This document shows positions 8,425 through 16,558 of a DNA stretch of 64,000 bases, one piece after another (the stretch's first letter is position 1; each line of letters starts with the position of its first letter). Below the pieces are notes generated by a model that searched no databases, was not told the origin of the DNA, and saw only the letters and a program-made list of their open reading frames with translations. Both the position numbers and the translations under genes were made by a program. This stretch comes from Blastopirellula sp. J2-11. GTDB lineage: Bacteria > Planctomycetota > Planctomycetia > Pirellulales > Pirellulaceae. The stretch covers positions 744,001 through 808,000 of the forward strand of contig NZ_CP097384.1 in assembly GCF_024584705.1 (NCBI RefSeq). The letters are read 5' to 3'.

Positions 8425-9378
8425 TTAGGCGAAAGCGCTGCGAAGAAGCGATAAACTTTGGGGAATTCCAATCAGGGGGTCTTCTCGGCCTTCAAACTCG
8501 AGCGAGACATAACCGCGGTAACTCTGCTGCTGCAAAAGCTTTGCGATCCGTGGATAGTCCAAGTCCAAACTGTACCAAAGACCACCGCCGATATAGGTTT
8601 TGGCCTGGACATAGACCGTCTTGGGCGCCATCAGAGCTAGACGGTCGTAGGGATCTTCCAGGAAATTGCCGGTGTCCAAGGTGACCTGCAGCCAGGGGTT
8701 ATCGATCGCGTCGACGATGCGCAGCACGCCTTCCGGGGTTCGACCTAAGCCCCAGTGGTTTTCCAACCCTAGCAACACGCCGCACTTTTCGGCTTCCGGC
8801 AAGCATTTCTCCAGACTGTCGATCACCCATTGGAAGCCATCTTCGTCGGTGTAGCCGTCAATCGGCTGCTCGATTCCGCGATGCGCCATCAGGTCATCAA
8901 AGTCTTTGCTGGTTCCCCAAGTGCCGGTGTTGACCCGCATCGTTGGGATTCCCATTTCGTACGCCATGCGGATGTAGCGAATGGTCTCGTCGATGTTTTT
9001 CTGACGTTTCTCTTTGTCGGGCGAGAGGAAACCTTGGTGGGTCGAGAAGCCGCAGAGATCGACTCCGTTGACCAGCGCCGTCCGTTTCAGCTTCTGCAGA
9101 TAGGCGGGCGTCTCGTTGGTCATCTGGCGATGCAAGATCTCGACGGCGTCAAAACCCATTTCGGCCGACAGGGTGATGCACTTCTCGACGTCGCGGAGAT
9201 GCTCGTGTCGGAATTGCCAGAACGAGTAGGTCGAGACAGCGATGCGATTGGCGATCTTTCTCTGGGCCAATGCGGCTTCGGCGGCGGCAGGTTCCTCTGC
9301 GGACGTGGTTCGGCTGAGTGGAGCAAGAGCGGCGACGGCCGCGGCGGCAGACAGGAATTCGCGTCTCGAACGGTACAT
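8425..9378 (-). CDS. Tat-exported sugar phosphate isomerase/epimerase-like TIM-barrel protein
   Basis: A 317-residue protein with a twin-arginine signal (SRREFLSAAAAVAALAPL), so it should be folded in the cytoplasm and exported. The mature part is an AP-endonuclease-2/xylose-isomerase-like barrel: AEMGFDAVEILHRQ, MRVNTGTWG, LGLENHWGLG (metal-binding Glu) and VTLDTGNFLEDPYDR, ending YVSLEFEGREDP. These acidic and His residues fit the divalent metal site of the family. Substrate cannot be inferred; related planctomycete proteins act on sugars or inositols. Monocistronic, with its own terminator. Confidence 0.88.
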   Translation of the reverse strand: MYRSRREFLSAAAAVAALAPLSRTTSAEEPAAAEAALAQRKIANRIAVSTYSFWQFRHEHLRDVEKCITLSAEMGFDAVEILHRQMTNETPAYLQKLKRTALVNGVDLCGFSTHQGFLSPDKEKRQKNIDETIRYIRMAYEMGIPTMRVNTGTWGTSKDFDDLMAHRGIEQPIDGYTDEDGFQWVIDSLEKCLPEAEKCGVLLGLENHWGLGRTPEGVLRIVDAIDNPWLQVTLDTGNFLEDPYDRLALMAPKTVYVQAKTYIGGGLWYSLDLDYPRIAKLLQQQSYRGYVSLEFEGREDPLIGIPQSLSLLRSAFA

Positions 9379-9620
9379 ACGGCGTCTCTCTAGAAAAGGA
9401 ATAAGCGAACTTCCATCGTATGAGACGATCGGCTTACCGACTACGCATTTCTAGAGCAGCTGCGCAGGTTTTCTGACGGGGTTTGTAGCTATTTCTCAAT
9501 TTAGACGAATGAAATTTCGGCGTCAGTGAGAAGCGGAAAGCATTTCTTTTTTCTGACGTAAAACAGGGGGGACAATGGATAGGGCATCATCCCTCCCTGA
9601 TTCACGATCAGAAATAACGT

Positions 9621-10151
9621 CTAGGCCAGTTCGCCCGGCTTGAAGGGAAGCGTCACCGGATGGTAGGGGGTGACGCCGAGTTGATCTTCGATCTTCTCCC
9701 ACAGTGACAACTCTTGTCGCCAAACGGCGATCACTTTGCGCAGGTCGCCTACGGTCGGGTAGTCTTGGTTTTCGATCTCGTCGAGCACATCTTCGCCTGC
9801 AGAGACTTCTCCTTTTAGCAGCAGCGCAGTCGCAAGGTTGGTCTTGAATGCATCGGGCAGCGCTTTGCGAACCGCCAGGAACATCCCGACCGGTCCCAGC
9901 ACCAGCGTGCGGTAGGTGCTGACCGCTTGGTCAATCAAGCCGAGCCGCATCTGGCAAACTCCGCGCGCGTTGATCAGGCGGGCGTCGTGATTGCGTTTGC
10001 TGGGTCGGAGCAAATGCAGCGCTTTGTCAGCGCGGCCTTGTTTTAGCAAGTCAGCAACCTGGCGAATCGTATCGTCGATCGGATCGTGATGACGACGAGG
10101 ATTTTGGGCGGCGTGACGGTTGATAATCACATTTAGGGTTCGATGGTTCAT
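9621..10151 (-). CDS. Small TPR-like hypothetical protein
   Basis: A 176-residue protein with an AGAGAGG site nine bases before its ATG. Residues about 25-120 contain a pair of TPR-like helix repeats (ADLLKQGRADKALHLLRP; LINARGVCQMRLGLIDQAVS; LATALLLKGEVSAGEDVL). There is no signal peptide, so it is probably cytoplasmic. I do not recognise a specific family. It is not clearly in an operon; the 240 bases on each side are gene-free. Confidence 0.65.
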   Translation of the reverse strand: MNHRTLNVIINRHAAQNPRRHHDPIDDTIRQVADLLKQGRADKALHLLRPSKRNHDARLINARGVCQMRLGLIDQAVSTYRTLVLGPVGMFLAVRKALPDAFKTNLATALLLKGEVSAGEDVLDEIENQDYPTVGDLRKVIAVWRQELSLWEKIEDQLGVTPYHPVTLPFKPGELA

Positions 10152-10389
10152 GATCGGCGCCTCTCTCTGGGAAGGTTAGGTGAGTGCAAGTCGTCACGCA
10201 GGGCCAATCGCGCGCGTGTGCGCCGATCGACAGGCGAAACGAACTATTGGGAGCGACAAAGCCATCCTTTCGCATTCACGCCGGATCAGTGATTCGCGCA
10301 GTCATAGACGACTTACGAAATCGCAGGAACCGTCACACGGAAGGGAAACGCGTGTTGAGAGCGAAAGGGAGTCTCAAGGCAGAAGAAAT

Positions 10390-10767
10390 TTACAACCGCA
10401 GAGGGCGCGACATCGACGGCGCGGACTGAAGACTGCGGTTTGCCGAGTGGAGAAGTTGACGCGCTGCGACCGACTGGACGCCTGGGAGCGAGTCAACGAA
10501 GGGGGAGAGATGTTTGGCGTACGGAAAAACGTCACGCGACTCTTCTTCCGTTTTGCCTTCGAAGTATAGGAGGCGATCGATGCGATGATCGGTTACGCCG
10601 AAGTGAGCATCGCTTGCGCTGGGGGATGACGCGGCGGAGTTCGTTTTCCCGGCGGCAGCGGCAGTTTCCGGCGAAACGGTCAGCACCGACATGCAGGCGA
10701 TCGGAGTCGCAGCGAAGAGGCTGACGATCACTAGCCATACCAGCAGTTGCGTGTAGATCCGTTGCAT
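10390..10767 (-). CDS. Secreted or membrane-anchored hypothetical protein
   Basis: A 125-residue product with an N-terminal hydrophobic helix (LLVWLVIVSLFAATPIACMSV, residues about 8-28), which may be a signal peptide or an anchor. The remainder is Ser/Ala-rich then charged, with no motif I recognise. An AGGGG site lies upstream of the ATG. It sits between the TPR-like gene and the inositol-phosphate synthase in the same direction, each with long gaps, so it is probably transcribed alone. Confidence 0.5.
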   Translation of the reverse strand: MQRIYTQLLVWLVIVSLFAATPIACMSVLTVSPETAAAAGKTNSAASSPSASDAHFGVTDHRIDRLLYFEGKTEEESRDVFPYAKHLSPFVDSLPGVQSVAARQLLHSANRSLQSAPSMSRPLRL

Positions 10768-10799
10768 TGCGTCAAGTGTCCCCTAGGTAGGAACTCGAA

Positions 10800-10825
10800 G
10801 AAGTCGCTGAATGTCGAGCGACTTC
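10800..10825. terminator. Hairpin downstream of inositol-3-phosphate synthase
   Basis: GAAGTCGCT pairs perfectly with AGCGACTTC across an eight-base loop, and the flanks (AACTCGAA / TTGAGTT) extend the pairing imperfectly. No T-run follows, so it may instead be a regulatory stem for the gene at 10390-10767. Confidence 0.4.
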
Positions 10826-10869
10826 GTTGAGTTTCAACTATAGACATTGTTCGCCCGCGAAGCGAATCG

Positions 10870-10896
10870 TATTTGGCAGAATTCGCATGCCAAATA
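10870..10896. promoter_or_regulatory. Perfect 9-bp inverted repeat between ino1 and the secreted protein gene
   Basis: TATTTGGCA and TGCCAAATA are separated by nine bases. It sits about 100 bases upstream of the ATG at 10767 and 47 bases past the end of ino1, so either an operator or a terminator stem is possible. No T-run follows on either strand. Confidence 0.4.
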
Positions 10897-10942
10897 AGAT
10901 GAAACCTTCTTAAGGTTCGTAACTGCTTACGCCGCAACGCTG

Positions 10943-12136
10943 CTAGCTTTTCGTCCAGGCCTCAAGCATGTCAAACTGCTTGGCGAAATCATTTTGATTT
11001 GTCCCCAGCGGAGACTTGAAGAAGCAAGCGAGCGAAGTCAGCAAGCCTGTTTCTCCGCGGCGATGGGCGAGTTCGGCGAAGCGGGCCAGGTCGATCACCA
11101 ACGGAGCGGCCAACAGCGAATCGGCGCCTTGCCAGGTGAATTGCATCACCATCGGCGTGCCGAGGAATCCTTTAAAGTGAATATGATCCCAAGCGGTCTT
11201 CCAGTCCCCCATGCTGTCGATCTTCTCAATCGTGACCAGCGTTTGCGGATGGTAGCCGAAGATCTCGCCTAGCAGACGATCTTTGCTGGTCGCTTTGGTC
11301 TTTTTGTTCTCGGGATCATCCAACACGGTGGCGTCCATGTTGCCGAAGATATTGTGGCCGACCCAGCTCATCACTTGCAGGTTGCGATGAGCGAACATCG
11401 GCGCGAGCGTGCTTTTGAGCAGCGTCTCGCCGGTCTTGCCGTCGTGCCCCATGTGGCAGGTTTTCTTTTGCTCGGCCAAATCGCAAAGCGCCGGGATGGC
11501 GGTGCCGACCGACGGCGTGAAGTTCACGTAAGGAAAACCGAGCTCCAGCGCCGCGGCGCCATATAGGCTGCTCGCCGGCAGATGGCATTCGCCGGTTTCC
11601 AACAGCGGAGCCAATTCGTTCCAACTGGTCGGCAGCTTGCTGTCGTCAAAGGGAGGTTCGGTCGACGAAACGTTGATCACGATGACGTCGGCGAGTTCGT
11701 GCTGTTTGGCGAACGCGGAGATGTCGGCCTGGATGCGGCTGATCGCTTGCCGCGGCGTCTCTTTCTTTTCGCGCAGCTCATCTTTTGCGAGTCCGGCGAT
11801 TTTGGCGCCGACATTCAGCAGCGTGCCATCTTTGATATTGGCGTCGATCGCATCGAGGTCTTCTTTCACCGCGACGACCAGACGCGGGTCAAGCGCACGG
11901 CTGACGTCGACCAACTGCTGGGCCGCATCGTACAAAGTGACGTTGCGGATCTCGTGCCCGCCGATGACCAGATTGTCCCAAGTCGCCAAACCAAGTTCAG
12001 CAAACTGCGGCAGTTCGCTGACCAGACCAACCGTATCGACCAATCCGCGGCGCAACGCAGCCAAGCCAACGATCGTGGTCGCGGCGACGCCGCCGCGAGC
12101 TCCAATAAGCCAAATACCGACTCGAGAACGTGCCAT
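10943..12136 (-). CDS. ino1: Inositol-3-phosphate synthase (myo-inositol-1-phosphate synthase)
   Basis: A 397-residue enzyme that converts glucose-6-phosphate to 1D-myo-inositol-3-phosphate using NAD+. It shows the N-terminal Rossmann motif GIWLIGARGGVAATTIVG, then INVSSTEPP, 'NFTPSVGTAIPAL', 'KTGETLLKSTLAPMF' with catalytic lysines, VGHNIFGNMDA and the substrate-site region 'HIHFKGFLGTPM'. It is shorter than eukaryotic INO1, as in other bacterial and archaeal forms. The product could feed inositol phospholipids or compatible solutes. It is divergent from the aminotransferase at 12467. Confidence 0.93.
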   Translation of the reverse strand: MARSRVGIWLIGARGGVAATTIVGLAALRRGLVDTVGLVSELPQFAELGLATWDNLVIGGHEIRNVTLYDAAQQLVDVSRALDPRLVVAVKEDLDAIDANIKDGTLLNVGAKIAGLAKDELREKKETPRQAISRIQADISAFAKQHELADVIVINVSSTEPPFDDSKLPTSWNELAPLLETGECHLPASSLYGAAALELGFPYVNFTPSVGTAIPALCDLAEQKKTCHMGHDGKTGETLLKSTLAPMFAHRNLQVMSWVGHNIFGNMDATVLDDPENKKTKATSKDRLLGEIFGYHPQTLVTIEKIDSMGDWKTAWDHIHFKGFLGTPMVMQFTWQGADSLLAAPLVIDLARFAELAHRRGETGLLTSLACFFKSPLGTNQNDFAKQFDMLEAWTKS

Positions 12137-12466
12137 CGCGTCAATCGTCTTTCAAGGAGGGTGGGAGGGAAGGTTTGCCGAACGACCAACACCGCGGACG
12201 AACGGAAACGAGCGGGCAAGTTCCGCGGGCCGCCCAACGCGTTAGAGGATAGCGGCCGGTCCGGTGGGGTCTGTCTGGAAGAGACGCTCGCAAGTACCAT
12301 TTAATTGTTGGCACGACTAATTCGGTTCGTCAAGGACGCGAACCGGTTGGCTCGACAGAAGTTGGCCTTCTGGTTGATTTTAGGACGCTAGGTGAACCTT
12401 CTGGTCGCTGTAGCGTCCTACGCTGCCGACGACTCCGTTACTTCCCCCAAACCGCGAATCACAGGT
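12137..12466. other. Divergent intergenic region ino1 / aminotransferase
   Basis: A 330-base gap between divergent genes. Apart from the inverted repeats noted at 12323-12345 and 12381-12420 I see no gene. An in-frame GTG at 12392 could extend the aminotransferase but would add residues unlike the family N-terminus. Confidence 0.5.
12381..12420. promoter_or_regulatory. Perfect 10-bp inverted repeat upstream of the aminotransferase
   Basis: TAGGACGCTA at 12381-12390 and TAGCGTCCTA at 12411-12420 are exact inverted copies separated by 20 bases, ending 46 bases before the ATG at 12467. This arrangement suits a dimeric regulator operator or an RNA stem in the leader. A second, weaker inverted repeat (CGGTTCG/CGAACCG) is at 12323-12345. 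Confidence 0.45.
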
Positions 12467-13657
12467 ATGTTTCAGAACGTTCAAACTGCGCCTCCCGACT
12501 CCATTCTGGGCCTCAACGAGGCGTTTCGAAAAGATTCCAACCCCGAAAAGATCAATCTTAGCGTCGGGGTTTTTAAGGATTCTAGCGGCGTAACGCCGGT
12601 TCTGGATTGTGTGAAAGAGGCCGAACGACGCCTGATTAGCGAAGAAAAAACAAAGTCCTACCTGCCGATCGACGGGCGACCCGAGTATTGTCGCCTGGTT
12701 CGCGAGCTGATGCTGGGCGGCGATCATGAGATCGTCACCTCGGCACGCGGCGTGACGGTGCAAACCCCCGGCGGGACGGGCGGACTGCGCGTCGCCGCTG
12801 ACTTTCTCGCCAAAAATTTTCCGGGGCGCAAAGTCTGGCTCAGCCAACCAACCTGGCCCAATCACCCCAATATTTTCGCCGCCGCCGGGATCGAAACGGC
12901 CGGATATCCTTATTTCGACAAAGCGGCCAACGGCTTGGCCTTTGCCGAAATGATGACGGCGCTCGAAAACATTCCGACCGGCGATGTCGTGCTGCTGCAT
13001 GGTTGTTGTCACAACCCCAGCGGCATTGATCCGACCGCCGATCAGTGGCGCTCGATCGCCGAACTTGTCCATCGGCGCGAGTTGTTGCCGTTGGTCGACT
13101 TCGCCTATCAAGGTTTTGGCGACGGGTTGTGTGAAGACGCCGTCGGTCTGGCGGCGCTCAGCCAACCGGGCAAAGAGTTGTTGGTTTGCAGTTCGTTCAG
13201 TAAGAACTTTGGGCTGTATAACGAGCGGGTTGGTGCGCTGACCGCGGTCGCACCCGATGCGGAGGCGGCTCAGGCGGTTCTCAGCCAACTGAAAAACACG
13301 ATCCGCTCCAATTACTCGAATCCGCCGACGCATGGCGGCGCGATTGTCGAGACGGTGCTCGCCGATCCAAAGTTGCGAGCCCAGTGGGAAACCGAATTGT
13401 CCACGATGCGTGATCGGATCAACGGGATGCGGACGCTGCTGGTCGAGACGATGAAAGCGACCGGCGTCGAACGCGACTTTTCGTTCATCGCCGATCAAAA
13501 GGGAATGTTCTCGTTCTCGGGACTGACCCCGGTGCAAGTCGACGAACTCCGCAACAAGTTTGCGATCTACATCGTCGGCTCAGGCCGCATCAACGTCGCC
13601 GGGATCTCTGAGAGCAACGTCGGCAAGCTGTGTGCTGCGATCAAAGCAGTGCTGTAA
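12467..13657 (+). CDS. Class I aromatic/aspartate aminotransferase
   Basis: A 396-residue PLP enzyme of the AspC/TyrB type. I start at ATG 12467 because MFQNVQTAPPDSILGLNEAF matches the standard AspC beginning. It has the family landmarks: NLSVGVFKDSSG, YLPIDGRPEY, TPGGTGGLRVAADFL, LLHGCCHNPSGIDPT, the Asp-x-Ala-Tyr strand LVDFAYQGFG, the PLP lysine in SSFSKNFGLYNER, and the carboxylate-binding Arg in SGRINVAG. It should exchange amino groups between aspartate or aromatic amino acids and 2-oxoglutarate. Monocistronic, ended by the terminator at 13676. Confidence 0.93.
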   Translation: MFQNVQTAPPDSILGLNEAFRKDSNPEKINLSVGVFKDSSGVTPVLDCVKEAERRLISEEKTKSYLPIDGRPEYCRLVRELMLGGDHEIVTSARGVTVQTPGGTGGLRVAADFLAKNFPGRKVWLSQPTWPNHPNIFAAAGIETAGYPYFDKAANGLAFAEMMTALENIPTGDVVLLHGCCHNPSGIDPTADQWRSIAELVHRRELLPLVDFAYQGFGDGLCEDAVGLAALSQPGKELLVCSSFSKNFGLYNERVGALTAVAPDAEAAQAVLSQLKNTIRSNYSNPPTHGGAIVETVLADPKLRAQWETELSTMRDRINGMRTLLVETMKATGVERDFSFIADQKGMFSFSGLTPVQVDELRNKFAIYIVGSGRINVAGISESNVGKLCAAIKAVL

Positions 13658-13675
13658 GCCAACGGAATTATCGTC

Positions 13676-13724
13676 GAAAACAAAAAAAGGGCTCCGCAGT
13701 GATGCGGAGCCTTTTTTGTTTTCT
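13676..13724 (+). terminator. Rho-independent terminator of the aminotransferase
   Basis: GGCTCCGCA-GTGA-TGCGGAGCC with an A-run before and TTTTTTGTTTT after; strong in the plus direction. Confidence 0.9.
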
Positions 13725-13808
13725 TGCTGGGGCACAAGAGCCTGCGTCTCTCTCTTCGTAGCCCGAAGCGCAAGTATTGAGGTTGCGCTATTTCGAACCG
13801 ATTGAACA

Positions 13809-13902
13809 CTAGCCCGCCAGCGCCAGCGAGGGAATAGAGTTGGCGATCCTAACACGGATTGAAGTGGCGAGCCGCATTCCCTCGCTGGCGCTGGCGGGCT
13901 AG
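13809..13902. repeat. Module C, copy 1 (palindromic, CTAG-bounded)
   Basis: A 94-bp element whose two arms (CTAGCCCGCCAGCGCCAGCG / CGCTGGCGCTGGCGGGCTAG) are exact inverted repeats extended by AGGGAAT/ATTCCCT. The loop carries a CACGGATTGAAGTGGCGAGC segment shared by all copies. Confidence 0.85.
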
Positions 13903-14091
13903 AGCGGTTTTCAGCAAGCTGAACAAAGAGTCCCCTGTCGTCTAGCTTCTCCCCCAAAATCAGCCGCACGGCGTTAGCCGCGGTTTTTGTCTCCAATTTT
14001 CCGTCGACAAAGAGTTCCTGTCAGAAACCGCGGCTAACGCCGTGCGGCTGATGTCGATACGTGCCGCGCAGCACCGTCTTCACTTTCAATC
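13899..14091 (+). mobile_element. Module A, copy 2 (3' truncated by module D)
   Basis: Over about 190 bases this is almost identical to the copy at 49496, including the hairpin at 13962-14049. The 3' terminal inverted repeat is missing; the sequence breaks off shortly before module D begins at 14103. Confidence 0.8.
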
Positions 14092-14102
14092 GCTATTTCT
14101 CG

Positions 14103-14285
14103 GGTTGGCCGCGATAGCTCCGCTATCGGGGCGGCGCAGCCGTAAGAGGCCTTGGCTCCCGGTATGCAGTTCGGGGCCATTTCGCCATTTCCAACGGTAT
14201 GGCGACCACCGAAGTTCGTCCGACCGCGGCTCGATGCCTCTTACCGACTTCGTCGGCCCCGATAGCGGAGCTATCGCGGCCAACC
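14103..14285. repeat. Module D, copy 1
   Basis: A 183-bp element with inverted ends (GGTTGGCCGCGATAGC ... GCTATCGCGGCCAACC), each end also folding on itself (GATAGC-TCC-GCTATC). The centre carries CCGTAAGAGGC and GCCTCTTACCGACTTCG. Related copies are at 24918, 36134 and 55184. Confidence 0.85.
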
Positions 14286-14453
14286 AGGCCAAATAACGCA
14301 ACCTCAAAACTTGCGCTTCGGGCTACGAAGAGAGATGCCAGCCAAATTTTCCACACGCCGAGTCTTTCGCCGGAGGTGGGTTACGCAAGCGAGTCACGTT
14401 GATCGAGCATCTCCAAGACCAATTCGCTTGCTGCACCCACGCTACAAAATTCT

Positions 14454-14963
14454 CTAGCGCAGCGGTGCGTTGCCGAATAGCCGCCGCAGCAGCGAGACTT
14501 GACCGAAGTGCATGAAGTTATGCGCCGGTAGGAACGCGAGAAACTCGAACCGCGTCTTGAAGCGAGGATGGGGAGGATCGAGTGCGCTGTCGAGATCGCT
14601 CAGCGGCCACTCGACCATTTCTTGGTCGACCTGGGCGAACACTTTTTTGATCGTTGCGTGAAGTTCTTCAGCCGACGGGTAAATGCTGGCGTCCGCCGAT
14701 GGGGTCGAGCCTTGGCCGAATAGCTCTTTGTAGTTTGTCAGTCCCAGTTCGGCGTCGGCCGGACGTTCGCCGCGTTGCAGGCGGAGACCGATTCCGTAAG
14801 TAGAGATAGCGATGTGGCCCGCTTGCCAAGCGACATGCGTTACCCCTTCGGTCGGCATGCGAAACCAATCGGCTTTGTCGACTTCGCTTAAGTGACCGTC
14901 AAACAGTTGGCAACTTGCCGAGATGCTCTTCTTAACAAGTTCCCAGGCGGCGGCGTCAGGCAT
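14454..14963 (-). CDS. DinB-like superfamily protein
   Basis: A 169-residue four-helix-bundle protein of the DinB/YfiT superfamily. The metal-binding histidines are visible in 'THVAWQAGHIAIS' and in the late helix 'PAHNFMHFGQVSLLRRLFG'. These proteins often act as metal-dependent thiol transferases or have unknown roles. It lies 19 bases downstream of mobA in the same direction, so it is probably co-transcribed. No substrate can be inferred. Confidence 0.85.
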   Translation of the reverse strand: MPDAAAWELVKKSISASCQLFDGHLSEVDKADWFRMPTEGVTHVAWQAGHIAISTYGIGLRLQRGERPADAELGLTNYKELFGQGSTPSADASIYPSAEELHATIKKVFAQVDQEMVEWPLSDLDSALDPPHPRFKTRFEFLAFLPAHNFMHFGQVSLLRRLFGNAPLR

Positions 14964-14982
14964 GAGAGAGTCCTTCAGTTTC

Positions 14983-15624
14983 TTAGGGTGAGGGGGCAGG
15001 CGGCAATTTTTCTGGCGGCAAGCCAGCCGCCGACAATGCCAGCGAATAATCTTCCGGCGTATTCACGTTGTGCAGCAGATCGTCGCCGCCCAACTCATTC
15101 AGGGGAACGGCGGCGACGGCGAGACGCTTCACAAAACCATGCAGCGACCGCTCGCCGGCTCTTAGTTGTTGAGCGGCGATGTCGGCGACATGGGCGCGAT
15201 AGACGCCGAAAGTGGGATGCATCCGTTGGATGTCAGTCGCGACCGCCGCGTCACACGGGTCGGTCAATTTTTCGAATAATATTCGCACCGCTTCTGTGGT
15301 AATCAGCGGAGTATCGCATCCGCAGACGAGAATGCGATCGATCTCGGAACCGAGCGAAGCGAGTCCGCAGCGGATCCCTTCCAGCGGCCCGAGCCCTGGA
15401 TTTTCGTCGTAGACGATCTGCACCGGGACGGGGAGTTTCGGCAATGTTTGCTGGGGCGCTGCAACCACCATGATTTCGGTCACGGTCGGTGCGATGATGC
15501 GTACGATGCGGGCCAGCAGCGCTTCGTCGCCAAACGGCAGCGAGGCCTTCTCGACCCCCATCCGGCGACTTTGTCCTCCGCACAAGAGGATCGCCGCGCT
15601 TTGCGGAATGGGTCGTTGCATCAT
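14983..15624 (-). CDS. mobA: Molybdenum cofactor guanylyltransferase
   Basis: A 213-residue protein that attaches GMP to molybdopterin to make the MGD form. It begins AAILLCGGQSRRMGVEKASL, the nucleotidyltransferase signature with the LxGGxSxRMG loop, followed by VVAAPQQ, 'DENPGLGPLEGIRCGL', 'CGCDTPLI' (metal-binding Asp) and 'NVNTPEDY' at the C-terminus. It is divergent from fhcC, whose complex includes a molybdopterin/tungstopterin subunit in methanogens and some bacteria, a suggestive adjacency. Confidence 0.92.
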   Translation of the reverse strand: MMQRPIPQSAAILLCGGQSRRMGVEKASLPFGDEALLARIVRIIAPTVTEIMVVAAPQQTLPKLPVPVQIVYDENPGLGPLEGIRCGLASLGSEIDRILVCGCDTPLITTEAVRILFEKLTDPCDAAVATDIQRMHPTFGVYRAHVADIAAQQLRAGERSLHGFVKRLAVAAVPLNELGGDDLLHNVNTPEDYSLALSAAGLPPEKLPPAPSP

Positions 15625-15697
15625 GGTTCACTCGCGGCGATTTCGCAGCTATCTTGGACGGACAGTTCTAATAGGCCAATTTTGAAAGCTACCGGCG

Positions 15698-16456
15698 ATG
15701 CCGTTAACTCTGACCCTTGTTCAAGATATCGCTCCCGGCATCGGTTTGCGAGAGATCACGCCGCAGCGGTTAGCATCGCTGACGCCGGCGCAGATCGCTA
15801 AGATTCCCTTAAGCGATAGCGATCCGCGTATCGAACTGGGAGCCCTCTTTCAATTGAAGGGGGACGCCGCCGATCAACAGTTGCGTTGGATCGGCGATTT
15901 TTCGCAGTGCGATTATCTGGGGGCTGAGATGCAAACTGGAGACGTCGTCGTCGAAGGGGACGTGGGAGATCATGCCGGCGCGGCGATGTCCGGCGGAACA
16001 CTGACGATTACCGGCAGCGCTGGGGACTTTGTCGGTAGCCCGAACTCGGGTGAAAAGCGAGGGCTGCAAGGAGGCGTAATCCTGATTCACGGCGACGCCG
16101 GCCGCGAACTAGGAACCCGGATGCGCCGCGGCTTGATCGCGGTCGCCGGCGATGTCGGTCCGCTCTGCGGTTATCGCATGTTGGCGGGGACGATCGTGGT
16201 TGGAGGGAAGCTCGGCAAGCAGGCGGGGCTACGGATGAAGCGAGGAACGATTGTGTCGCTCTCCGAGGTGCGTGATTTGCCGGCGACGTTTCATGCGGAT
16301 TGCGAGTTTTCGCCCCCCATGTTGCCGCTGCTCTGGCGCGAACTGGATCAGCAGGGGTTTCCGATCGAACGCGCAAAATGGGAGCGACAATTTCGTCTCT
16401 ATTCTGGCGATGCGGCGGAGATGTCGCGTGGTGAAATACTTTCGCCGGTTTCGTAA
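15698..16456 (+). CDS. fhcC: Formyltransferase/hydrolase complex subunit C (formylmethanofuran dehydrogenase C-like)
   Basis: A 252-residue protein with the GXXGXXXG right-handed beta-helix repeats of FwdC/FmdC/FhcC and the glutamate synthase alpha C-domain: GDVVVEGDVGDHAGAAMSGG, 'ITGSAGDFVGSPNSGEKRG', 'DAGRELGTRMRRGLIAVAG', 'YRMLAGTIVVGG'. In planctomycetes Fhc works in the tetrahydromethanopterin-dependent formaldehyde/formate pathway. fhcA is in this window at 41117, but subunits B and D are not seen, so the complex is encoded at several loci. Divergent from mobA. Confidence 0.9.
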   Translation: MPLTLTLVQDIAPGIGLREITPQRLASLTPAQIAKIPLSDSDPRIELGALFQLKGDAADQQLRWIGDFSQCDYLGAEMQTGDVVVEGDVGDHAGAAMSGGTLTITGSAGDFVGSPNSGEKRGLQGGVILIHGDAGRELGTRMRRGLIAVAGDVGPLCGYRMLAGTIVVGGKLGKQAGLRMKRGTIVSLSEVRDLPATFHADCEFSPPMLPLLWRELDQQGFPIERAKWERQFRLYSGDAAEMSRGEILSPVS

Positions 16457-16521
16457 GCCGCTTCAAGAAAAAAATCTGGCGACCGACAGTGCGGCCGCCA
16501 GGTCGATTCCATTCGCGATAA

Positions 16522-16540
16522 ATAGCCTTTCGTGGGCTAT
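16522..16540. terminator. Short hairpin between fhcC and the Rho_N-like gene
   Basis: ATAGCC and GGCTAT pair around a seven-base loop and are followed by TTTATC on the minus strand. A weak terminator for the gene ending at 16559. Confidence 0.4.
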
Positions 16541-16558
16541 GCTCGGGCGTCTGACGGG

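Larger units (their letters stand above)
13740..14350. repeat. Repeat island 2 (modules E-C-A-D-E)
   Basis: In order: module E (13746-13812), module C (13809-13902), a truncated module A (13899 to about 14090), module D (14103-14285), and an inverted module E (14291-14335). E/C and C/A share their boundary CTAG tetranucleotides. No gene is supported between 13658 and 14453. Confidence 0.85.

Noticed and set aside
12380-13537. Long minus-strand frame opposite the aminotransferase
   Set aside because: A shadow frame; the plus strand carries all PLP-enzyme motifs.
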